Shown here piece after piece: positions 55,641 through 64,000 of a stretch of 64,000 bases of DNA. The stretch comes from Nelumbo lutea (taxonomy: Eukaryota; Streptophyta; Magnoliopsida; Proteales; Nelumbonaceae): assembly GCA_022828595.1 (NCBI GenBank), contig JAKGHH010000001.1:67576401-67640400 (forward strand), read 5' to 3'. Position 1 is the first letter of the stretch; every line of letters begins with the position of its first letter. The notes under the pieces are model-generated. The model made no database searches and was not told where the DNA came from. It was given only the letters and a program-made list of their open reading frames with translations. The position numbers and the translations under genes were made by a program.

Positions 55641-57120
55641 TTCTCCGGACAAGCTACGCGGGGTGTCTCAAGAAGATTTCAATGATTTGGGGCAATTAGT
55701 AAAAGACATGAAGGTGAGAATTCATGCACACGACGAACAGGTTCACATGGTGAGAGAAGCGGCTCAGGACGCTGCACTTGAGGTCGTGGTCCAGTAGCTT
55801 GTCCAAAAGATCCAGCAACTAGTTCAGAAATAAAACCTACAACCCATCCAGTAGAAGCAACAACCTGCCGAGTAGGTGGTGTAGCATCAACTTGTTTAGC
55901 AGAACCAGTAGTTCGCCCCACAAGCACATGGGACCCAACCAATCCTCCCAGAATATCGAATCCCATTACAGCCCATTAGGCAGTAGACTGAACAACATGG
56001 ACGTCGATCCAGAGACAGGAGGAGTTGACATGACGAAAGGAAAGGGAGTACGTACATCCCAGAGGAAGTGAGCAAAACTAACTCATCCCCTAGGATAGAT
56101 CACTCCTGAGCGGTAGTCGTTTCAGCCAAAGAGCAAAGGATGTGATCTTGGTACGTGCCAATGGAGAGACAAACCGACCACCAAAATTTCCACCACGACT
56201 AGCTGAACACTACAGCCTGTGATGGTGCAGTAAATAAGTGCACCTTGGGTGCGCCTAACATAACTAATGCATCACCTCTTTCTAGTTAACATGTGTTTAG
56301 CATTCCCCACTACTTTGAGGAAAGCAACAAGATTAAGGTTCTCCTTAGAAAAGAAGTCCCTGCAAAGCATGAAAGAGCTCCTCTTCCAAGTAGAAAAGTA
56401 TCTGCGAATGAAGGACCACAACAATCAAAAGAAGAGGATGCGAGATAGAGGTGAAGAGCGGGTAGGTATACTCCCTTAAATCTCGGGCCCCACCTTGGAA
56501 ATTTGAATTGTATACTCCATTAAATTCCACCCAACCAAAAACCAAAACCAAGTAGCCACCTCACCTGAAAAGAAACCCAATGAAAAGGAACCACGAGCGA
56601 TATTATAAGTTCCACAATGCAATCGGGCATGATATAGAGCATTGTTGAGACTTGAAGAATGAGATAGAGGATTGTCCTATATCAACCAACAAAAGGATGA
56701 CGACCTGAATGAAGTGTCAGAAGGAGCAGGTAGAATCATCAATATTGTTGCAGATGGCTTAGTGATCACAATATGCAGCCACACAGCTGGAAGGGTCTTG
56801 GTCAATGAGTCGTAGACCGACCCTATAAGCTAGCATGCAAGATAAACAAAATCCGAAGAGCCCATTAGTTTCACGAATGATGACTTGAAAGATGTCACAT
56901 TGTCACACAACGATGTATTGGTCATCCATACAATGATAGCCAACTATGTGGTAAAATGTATCCTTATTGATTCATATCCATACAATGATAGCCAACGTAC
57001 CACTTGTCGAGTTCTTCACAGACATTTGAGACCTTTGGGTAAGATAAGCTTAATGATAAGAACGAGGACCTTGCCAAGACAAGCCAAAATTACGACACAA
57101 TTTTTTGTTGTATAGTCACA
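55641..57120 (+). pseudogene. gypsy gag and protease remnants
   Basis: Gag: VSQEDFNDLGQLVKDMKVRI followed by a Gln-rich stretch with many TAG codons. A degenerate zinc-knuckle region follows at about 56600-56660 (FHNAIGHDIEHC). The protease-like part reads DLKDVTLSHNDVLVIHTMIA then CILID; the DTGSS site is lost because a 21-nt sequence (56924-56944) is repeated at 56976-56996. Confidence 0.65.
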
Positions 57121-57723
57121 ATCTCCCTATAATATGATTTTGGGAAGACCACTATTGCATGCCCTCTGAGTTATGGCCTTTATGTACTACTTGGCCATAA
57201 AGTTCCCTACAAATCATGGCATGGAGACAATTCTAAGGGATTAGCTCGAATTTCACAGGTGCTATGTTGTTGCATTAAAGGAAAAACAACCTGTAAAAGA
57301 GAAGACTCACTCGGGATGAGAAGAAAAGGAAGATCAACCTACGACTTGGAAAGCCACTAAGAATCGAGCTCTCCGATGTCAAAAGTAGGACCCTTTCAAG
57401 TGATTGGAATGTGTGAAGTGAACCCCCGCCTCCCTTATTTATAGGCGAAGATGGCGGGCCTCCAAAGGTTACGATTACCTACATCCAATGGCTCAAGTTT
57501 GCGATGATTGGGCTTCTCAAGAACCAAAATCGATTTAGGGTGTTTTTTAAGTTTACTTGGGATTAATAAATAATGTAAAGTCCATAAGTACAAGCAATGT
57601 AACTTTTGGATGGATCGATAAGTTTCAGAGAACCTCTTGACGGAGTATCTAACAAGAACCACCTTTGTCAGAAGCTTCCCTCACCCGAGTATAATTATCT
57701 CAGCCTTAAAAACAAGGGGCACG
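57121..57723. other. Internal region of the gypsy-type element
   Basis: No gene recognised; contains TATTTATAG at about 57439 and the tract preceding the 3' LTR. Confidence 0.5.
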
Positions 57724-58325
57724 TGATAGGGTTCGAAGTAACCTCCAATAGAATTTAGACACATGGCAACTCCAAAGACATCCACGCTCCACCTACGAGC
57801 TCCCACCCCAGTCAACTGACATCGCCGCGGACCAACAAAACTAACCTCGGACACCCGGACTCCACCTCGCTCTAATGTTGCTCGCTTCTGGAAAGCTGGG
57901 CTCATCTTGGGTGACCTTATTCCTACCCCGATTGAACTGTTGAGCCACCAAGTGGTAGCTCCATATACAACCCAAGTTAGATGCATAACAAAGCACACTT
58001 AACCAACGCGACTTGCACCAACAGAAGCACACCCGAGATCAACCATGTGTACACAAAGTGACCACCTGACAACATCATCATTATGCATGGTCGACCAGTA
58101 AATCAGTGCTTCCTCCACACATCAACAATGTGGTACGTGAGTCACCTATACATGTCCCACTTTAGCTCCAGGTTTCTTACCCCGACCTTCAGGTGTCTTG
58201 ACTGATTTCTATGTGTCTTTCCCTGCCTCTAGGGGTCCAACACCTCTTCGACACGTATTCTTTTGGCATGAATGCTCTGACCCTATGTAAAGGTTACTTC
58301 TGCATTCATTATACACTTTTTAGCC
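57724..58325 (+). repeat. 3' LTR of the gypsy-type element (truncated)
   Basis: Starts TGATAGGGTTCGAAG and ends at CACTTTTTAGCCTCAT, where the 5' LTR continues for roughly 80 bp more. Confidence 0.75.
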
Positions 58326-59105
58326 TCATATAGAAGTGTAAATAGGGTCGTGCCTTCTGCAGCCTACAATGGCACGCAGTATGTGCCAGGTTTGGGGCGT
58401 GCTAAGTCTGGGTTTTAGGTCCATGGGTTTGCACGGCACAACATGACTATGCATGCCACCCGTGGCCCACATGCCGACATGGCCCAGCCGTAGCATGGCC
58501 CGCAGGCCTGTAGCAGGCCGCACTTGGCCCACCCAAATAACTAACCAATGGGGACCCCCCCCCAACGGCTAGCTCCAATTTTTGGGGGGGTTTACAAAAA
58601 TACCCCCTCAATAGCTATAAATAGTTATATAGGGGTATTAATGTATTATGGTTTTGGGGGAGAAAGAATGACACAAATGCCCCCAACAACTATATAATAG
58701 CTAGTTTATGGGACATTTTGGCTAAAGTGATAAATAACTTTATAATGACCAAAATACCCCTTCCAACAACTAAAAATAGCTAATTTTTAGGGTATTTTAG
58801 GCAATTGAATTATTTTCAATTCCTATAAATAGCCCTATCCTCCACCATTTTCATCACACCAATTCAACAATTTTCTGAATCTCTTCTCTAGTTCTCATTC
58901 TCATCACACCAATTCAACATTCTTTGGTTCTCCAATACTCAACTTTATCGAAGTTTCAACAAGAAGAAGGCTTGCTCAACAGCTATGTATCTCAAGTTAG
59001 CAATTTAGAAGGCTTGGACTCTTGCAGTTGAAAGGCTTTAACCATTGAAATCAAGTTGGGATTTTGAACCAGCAACTCAGGTAAGTACAATTAAATTAAT
59101 TTTTA
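58326..59105 (+). mobile_element. 5' part of a hAT-type transposon: promoter, leader and splice donor
   Basis: Follows the LTR with AGAAGTGTAAATAGGGTCGT and subterminal GCACGGCAC/GGCCCACATG motifs, as in plant hAT ends. TATAAATA at 58824-58831 is followed by a CT-rich leader with a direct repeat TTCTCATCACACCAATTCAA, and by a good 5' splice site CAG|GTAAGTA at 59080/59081. The transposase exon expected downstream is absent because copia sequence begins. Confidence 0.55.
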
Positions 59106-59109
59106 CTTT

Positions 59110-59688
59110 TTAGAATTTAAAATAAATGGTCGACTCCTCCTGAAACCAATTCCCTAACATACCTATTGTAAGACGACTAACTGACATCAAATCAACTTGG
59201 AAAGTAGGCACACATAATACATCATGTAGAGAATAAACAGAATTCAGAGGCAATGATTCTTTGGCAACAATATTAGCCTTTTGTCCGCTAGGCAGTAATA
59301 CAGGAGGCAATGAGCAAGCTTTATTTTTGTGTGATAACAATTTAGATGATGAAGATATGTGGTCCATCGCACCGCTATCAATGATCCAATTACGGGAAAT
59401 GATCTTAGAAAAACCTGGTTTGGTTACAGCATTAGCTTGAGGACTAGACCCCTCATTTTTTATGCTAAGAAGCGATAAGAGCTGCTGCAATTGAGCCTCT
59501 GATATCCCAACAATTGGTTTTCCTTCCTCTTTAGAATAGCCTTCTGAAACATGATTAGCCGTTGGTTTGCCAAACTGATTTGAGCCTGAAGTACTCTTTG
59601 CCTTTGGATGGCCTAGTGGATACCCATGTAGCTGATAATACTTCTGGACCCAATGGCCCTTATCACCACAATACGTGCATTGAGCCAT
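59110..59688 (-). pseudogene. copia zinc knuckle and aspartic protease (truncated)
   Basis: CTYCGDKGHWVQKYYQLHGY is a CCHC knuckle whose last Cys is Tyr. NWIIDSGAMDHISSSS is the copia protease active site (DSGA). It ends after LPLNSVYSLHDVLCVPTFQV...LMSVSRL shortly before the element breaks off. In frame with gag apart from one TAG. Confidence 0.85.
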
Positions 59689-59733
59689 GCCTCTGCCAGA
59701 ACCTGAGCGTCGTCTATCAGTATTAGAACGACG

Positions 59734-60573
59734 CTAGCCATACTCCTGTGACCGCTGGAAATCGACTAACCGGGTTTGGGAACCATAAGGCCGATTAGTC
59801 TTCTCTGTTTCTATCGAATTACGCATAGCCATAGCAGCACTGGATTTTGCGTCGGAATGGGTTGAACTCAGGTGTCGCTGCTTCTCCACTTGACTGACTA
59901 AAAAGGAGGCTTGACGAACAGAAGGAAGCGGATTCATCAAGAGAATCTGTACGCGAATAGCATTATAAGATTCATTCAAACCCATTAAAAATTGTATTAA
60001 TTTTTGTTGATCAGCTTGTGCCTCATATGCTGTATCTGAATATGTTGTCAATTCGTTCCACAGGCTCTTCAATTTTGTATAATAAGCAGAGACAGAGAGT
60101 TGTTCTTGTCGAAGGCAAGCAATATCTCGCTGAATCTCAAAGATACAAGGTGCATTATTTTGAGAAAAACGTTCACGGAGATCTTCCCAAACTTCATGAG
60201 CAGAAGAATAATAGATCACAATGTCTGAGATTTCTGGGCTGAGAGTGTTAATAATCCAGGAATGGATCATATCATTGCATCGCGACCAAGTCGCATAACC
60301 TTCAGGATCGACTTCTTCTGAAGGAGCCTTGATTGAGCCATTGACAAAACATAGCTTGTTCTTGGAATTCCAGGCCAGTGTCATAGCCCTCTTCCAAGTA
60401 GAATAATTGTCTCCATTCAAAGGTTTGGAAACCAAGACCAAACCCGGATGATCTGAATGGTGAAGGAAATAAGGATTGGAGATATCTGTGGGGGTAATAA
60501 TAATTCCTGGTTTGGATATACCAGAATCGGCATTGATCTTGCCGAGAGTAGGAGTCATATTATCATTGGCCAT
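59734..60573 (-). pseudogene. copia gag
   Basis: 279 codons open from MANDNMTPT. Conserved NPYFLHHSDHPGLVLVSKPL and GDNYSTWKRAM (N-terminal copia gag domain), then SWIINTLSPEISDIVIYYSS, VWEDLRERFSQNNAPCIFEI and LIQFLMGLNESYNAIRVQIL (UBN2/retrotran-gag). The terminating TAG (59734-59736) separates it from the downstream zinc knuckle, which is in the same frame, so a single mutation split the polyprotein. Confidence 0.9.
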
Positions 60574-60647
60574 GAAGACGGAAAAGATGAAGAGATGCTA
60601 CACGAAGGAATAGAGTGCAGCGATGATTGAGTTAGGATCTTAGTCCT

Positions 60648-60659
60648 GCTCTGATACCA
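60648..60659 (-). promoter_or_regulatory. copia primer-binding site (initiator tRNA-Met)
   Basis: TGGTATCAGAGC on the minus strand, the standard complement of the initiator tRNA-Met 3' end, directly next to the LTR. Confidence 0.92.
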
Positions 60660-60882
60660 TGAAAAACAGAAGGATAGCAGAAGGCTGAAAAGCAGAAGGG
60701 TCGACAGAACAGAGAGCCGAACAAGCCTTTTTCCTTGTATTGATATTATACGGTTATATATACACAGTTATACAAGAATCAAGGGATATGACTAGCTATA
60801 ATTCTGGAATATAAAAAGAAGATATATACAAGATATTGACCAGGCTTAATATAGAAAATATGCAAAATCTTCCCTTTTAACA
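60660..60882 (-). repeat. copia 5' LTR (223 bp)
   Basis: On the minus strand runs from TGTTAAAAGGGAAG to ...TTTTTCA, directly abutting the PBS. The partner LTR is not in the window. Confidence 0.85.
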
Positions 60883-62129
60883 CTTTTCACAAGTTGAACT
60901 CGAATAACTCGTGAAAAACTCAATTTGTATCCACCCCAATCATGACAACTTGCACTACCTCTAATGCTAGGTTTCAAAACATTCTTAACAAAAGCTTTAA
61001 AATTATCTATGCTTATTTGTATGTGAGAAAAAGATGCAGCTCATAAAGTTTGATCAAATACTTTTAGTCTTTAGCCACTAACTTAAGCGAGACTTCAAAA
61101 TGGGAACCCACAATCGTCGTGTGTTGTGCTATTTCTTTGCTTCTCCATTATTATTTTCTTCAGTTGAAAGAACATTAACTTCTACAACTATATTCTTATC
61201 ATTAGGGATGCAAATGGATCAAATTTGAACTAAATCAGGCAATATCCAAATTTGAATCTGATTAAAAAATTCGAAACCCGAATTGAATTTAAGATTTGAG
61301 AGATATTAAAAATCAATGTTCAAATTTGAGTATGATTAAATATTCAAATATTCGATTTAATTTAAACTCGCCCAATTAATTATTTTGGGTAATTAATAAA
61401 TATTTTATTTATAAAGTATATAAATTATATGAAATATTTAAATATTTTATTTATTATATATAAGAATTAAATAACCAATCAAATTCAGATATTTATCAAA
61501 TCTAATCGGATCATATCAAAATTAATTCGATTATGTGACCAATGCCCCTTAGCAGCAATAGAGCTCAAAAATAAGCAGTTGAGTTTAACTGTTATGTTTC
61601 TACTTACCTCCAAAATGGGAGGCATACATTGAGGATTATGATTTATGAAGACGTTTCACTCTCTTCTTGAGACTCACCTTCACGTTGCTCCTGATTCGTT
61701 AGTTCTAAAATGATGTACAAACCCTGTTTTGTCTTGGTATATGTGCATGTGTTTTGTGTTAATGAGTGAATGGACATTAGTTTCACTTTGAATAAATGAT
61801 GTCCATCTCTTAAGTGGATAAATAACTTTCTCACCTAAGAGTAAACTTGCCAATACTTGAATGGGACAAAAATACATTTTTTTAATAATGGATTTCTATG
61901 ACTAAAATGGTCATTACTTTATTTATATAAGAAATAGAAGAACATGGGTAATTGCATTTACCTGGGTAAGTAACTTACCGATCATATTGGAAGGGCGTTA
62001 GAATGTATTATGTTGGCAGGAAATCTTTTTTGGGCAAACAAGATGTTGGGATACTCATTAGAGTTAAGTGAAAGAGTCCCATATTCGAAAAGCACAATAA
62101 GTATAAGGGTCTTAAATACAAAAGTGGCC
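60883..62129. other. Eroded repeats, no gene seen
   Basis: Bases 61205-61556 run from TAGGGATGCAAATGGATCAA to the inverse of TAAGGGGCATTGGTCACATA, an eroded hAT-like element without clear target duplication. Bases 61900-62000 carry TACCTGGGTAAG-type palindromes like those at 42770-42900. Confidence 0.5.
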
Positions 62130-63120
62130 CATAACCATGTTTTCATACCACCATTGATCCGGATGGTCGGACCATTTTGGCCTGGAAACCGTCCTGGAAA
62201 CCGGTTTCATTTTCTCTCAAACCCGGTCCTTGGCCAAAAACTGTTGAATTGGTCAACGACTTGTTAAACCGAGTACTCAAACCGTTGACCTGTTGACCCA
62301 TTCAACAATTTTTTGCCATTTTTTTATTTTTAATTATATATAGATATTTTTTATTATCAGAATGGGTTACCCGTTTAAATCATACGATCAAACCATCAAC
62401 CCAAAAAACTGGTGGCGAGAAATATTCCCCCAAACCGTTTTTTAAAACCATAATTACAAGTAGTGTCCGTCTCTTATATACAAGTCTCACCTCCCACGCA
62501 TACATATACCTGAGTTGTTCAAGTTTCGGAGGGTCCAAATCAGATTGTTGTTGACAGTCTCCCGAATCAAATGAGATTACTATATGGCTATTAATGTTGC
62601 ATATTAATATAATGTAACCCAATTAAAGCAATTATGTCGTAGATCCATTGGATAGAATTCGGATTGGAGACATGGTGGGTTTATGGGTCTAAAATTTAAT
62701 CTTATTCTCTGGGTGCTTGTACATATAGTAGCTCAGTTTGAGTGCTGATCAGTAAATTTTGAACTGATCAATTCGGGCTTTGTCTCTCCTCTTTTAAGTA
62801 ATTGAATTTTTCTTGCTATTACGTCTTTCTGCTTTAGGACACAAATTATATATACTAAACGCAGATGAGATTTCGAACAGAATAGCTGTGGCCAAACTTG
62901 TACTAAATTAATTGTCTGAGAACTGAAATCACAAGGAAAAACTAAAAACTATTTCAAAATTGGATGTTTTATGTACGTTGGCCAGTTTTATGTGTCACAA
63001 GGTGTGTGATAGAGCTTTCGGCCTTTCGGTACTCTTTCACGGCCAGGTATGAATGCATTAGCTGTAAGTTTGTTAGCAACTAAATATAATAACTGTCACC
63101 AAACCGACTGCCATGTATTT
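62130..63120. other. Eroded repeats and duplicated segment
   Basis: Bases 62150-62450 contain GAAACCGGTTTC and AAACCGTTTTTTAAAACC motifs of the 37911-38185 type. Bases 62682-62910 duplicate 54230-54455. No gene supported. Confidence 0.5.
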
Positions 63121-63123
63121 ACC

Positions 63124-63124
63124 C

Positions 63125-63147
<23 letters not shown>
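63124..63147. repeat. (TC)n microsatellite
   Basis: Pure CT run followed by CACACACA. Bases 63150-63620 hold no supported gene. Confidence 0.95.
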
Positions 63148-63155
<8 letters not shown>

Positions 63156-63621
63156 TCATTCCATCAATTTTTAGTACCCTCCAACAAAGGAAGAAGAAAT
63201 CCAGCAACCCTGGTCGTCGTCAGAAACCTCTGCTTCTCTTCACTTATATGCGCAAGTTAGCATGAAGTAGAAACACGCATGCTTGTCGCCTGCATGAGAA
63301 TGACAGCTGCCAGATGATCCTCGCCGGCCCGACCCCTGTCAAATGCCAGATAGAATTGGCGCATCTTAGCAAATTGCTACAGCCAATTTTAGCCTCGAAG
63401 GTCTGATTGGACTTGGGTCGAGGACATTTTGGCTCTCTAACCAAGCCAACGAGTTCAACCATCCCGGTCCGACCATATATCATTTTGTGTAATTTAAGAA
63501 GAGTCATCACATTCCACTGAACCACATCTTCTGTTACAGTACTTGCTGGTTTATCTACTATCAGCTACTGCCCTACTATCCCCAAGTTGCATTCATGATT
63601 CATTTCACATTTTCAGCACGG

Positions 63622-63624
<3 letters not shown>

Positions 63625-63664
<40 letters not shown>
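63625..63664. repeat. (CT)n microsatellite upstream of the last gene
   Basis: About 20 CT units, roughly 230-270 bp before the ATG at 63896. Confidence 0.97.
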
Positions 63665-63667
<3 letters not shown>

Positions 63668-63799
63668 GTACCCAATGTTCTCATGTCGGAGGAAGATGAA
63701 AGAAATTCACGATCTCGAGAGTGCGATAAGAGAGTGGCATTTAACGTCCTTTAAATGCCCCTACCTGCCACCCACCGCTTAGTCAGTCACCCTTCCTTC

Positions 63800-63806
63800 T
63801 ATAAAG
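63800..63806 (+). promoter_or_regulatory. TATA box of the gene starting at 63896
   Basis: TATAAAG in CTTCTATAAAGGAG, 96 bp before the ATG. The leader carries GA repeats (63870-63890). Confidence 0.65.
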
Positions 63807-63895
63807 GAGATCAAACACCAGCTGATCAACTCAGGTGCTCAAGTAGTGAATCGTTCACTCTGAGTCTGATAGAGAGAGAGAGAGAGAGAGAAGAG

Positions 63896-64000
63896 ATGGA
63901 GAGGTGGTGTATCATGTTAGTGCTCGCTCTAACAGTTATCAACACGAGTGCTAGAAATGTACCTAAGGACGCTGCCCTCAAAACCACTGCCAAAAACGTA
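63896..64000 (+). CDS. Secreted protein, N-terminal 35 residues (runs off the window)
   Basis: ATG in an AGAGATGGAG context after an (AG)n leader and a TATA box at 63800. It encodes a signal peptide, MERWCIMLVLALTVINTSA, followed by RNVPKDAALKTTAKNV. The segment after the predicted cleavage (ARNVP.D..LK) resembles small plant cell-wall or glycine-rich secreted proteins, but too little is present to name it. The frame is open to the window end. Confidence 0.7.
   Translation, partial: MERWCIMLVLALTVINTSARNVPKDAALKTTAKNV

Larger units (their letters stand above)
54587..58325 (+). mobile_element. Non-autonomous gypsy-type LTR retrotransposon, decayed
   Basis: Two related LTRs, 54587 to about 55257 and 57724-58325, both starting TGAT(G/A)GGG and sharing AATTTAGACACA, GCACACTT and TACACTTTTTAGCCTCAT. 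A purine-rich tract AAAAACAAGGGGCACG precedes the 3' LTR. The interior has gag and protease remnants only; no reverse transcriptase or integrase. The 3' LTR is cut at 58325 by a hAT-type element, and the 5' LTR is interrupted near 55258. Confidence 0.8.
59106..60882 (-). mobile_element. Ty1/copia retrotransposon, 5' part only
   Basis: Minus-strand order: LTR 60882-60660 (TG..CA), PBS 60659-60648, gag from 60573, zinc knuckle, protease, then an abrupt end at about 59110. Integrase, RT, RNase H and the 3' LTR are missing. Only one stop interrupts gag-pro, so it is relatively young. Confidence 0.9.

Noticed and set aside
60883..60960. Continuation of the hAT transposase after the copia LTR
   Set aside because: No transposase motifs (such as a BED finger or dimerisation domain) in the sequence after 60882, so the hAT cannot be completed from this window.

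Overview
The window reads as nuclear DNA of a flowering plant. It has spliced genes with GT-AG introns, a cytosolic-type tRNA-Ile gene with a Pol III T-run, plant gene families (LEA, defensin-like, CYP96, BTB/POZ), plant LTR elements of Tat/gypsy and copia type, an L1-type LINE, and many small TIR elements. The lineage cannot be fixed from the sequence. Gene density is low. I support two LEA paralogues, one defensin-like peptide gene, the 5' end of one secreted-protein gene at the right edge and one tRNA. A BTB/POZ gene and a CYP96-type P450 are decayed. Nearly everything else is transposable-element sequence or degenerate repeat.

Layout. 0-3.2 kb: tRNA-Ile pseudogene and three TIR elements with 7-8 bp target duplications. 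3.5-5.9 kb: LEA copy 1 (minus), whose second intron carries a 682-bp insertion and decoy splice-acceptor repeats. 6.6-7.4 kb: two Harbinger-like MITEs. 8.2-9.8 kb: decayed BTB gene. 10.5-11.05 kb: hairpin-rich CACTA-like end. 12.4-13.2 kb: Harbinger-like MITE with a palindromic satellite. 13.8 kb: tRNA-Ile. 14.8-16 kb: small TEs and an LTR-like promoter. 16.6-17.3 kb: unidentified coding-like segment. 17.3-22.5 kb: decayed LINE (minus). 23.1-24.1 kb: hAT-like element. 24.1-26.3 kb: unclassified repeat with a cluster of perfect hairpins. 26.9-31.6 kb: decayed Tat-lineage gypsy element (plus). 32.7-33.5 kb: LEA copy 2 (minus). 34-38.8 kb: degenerate repeats. 38.9-40.4 kb: CYP96 pseudogene (minus). 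41-46 kb: nested MITEs. 46.5-47.1 kb: defensin-like gene (minus). 47.6-53.3 kb: hAT-like and Harbinger-like elements inside duplicated AT-rich DNA. 54.6-58.3 kb: non-autonomous gypsy element with two LTRs. 58.3-59.1 kb: promoter end of a hAT-type transposon, abutting a 3'-truncated copia element (59.1-60.9 kb, minus). 61-63.8 kb: degenerate repeats. 63.9 kb: start of a secreted-protein gene.

The genes do not form a pathway. The two LEA genes are a segmental duplication that includes the promoter, with G-box/ABRE motifs suited to ABA or desiccation control. Several other pieces of the window are also local duplicates (tRNA segment, 17.1/36.9 kb, 42.5/53.4 kb, 50.1/51.1 kb, 54.2/62.7 kb), so the locus grew by segmental duplication plus repeated TE insertion. 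The points most worth a second look are the TE at the 5' splice site of LEA copy 1 with its acceptor-module repeats, the six-hairpin cluster at 24.9-25.1 kb, and one palindromic satellite shared by two unrelated TE families.
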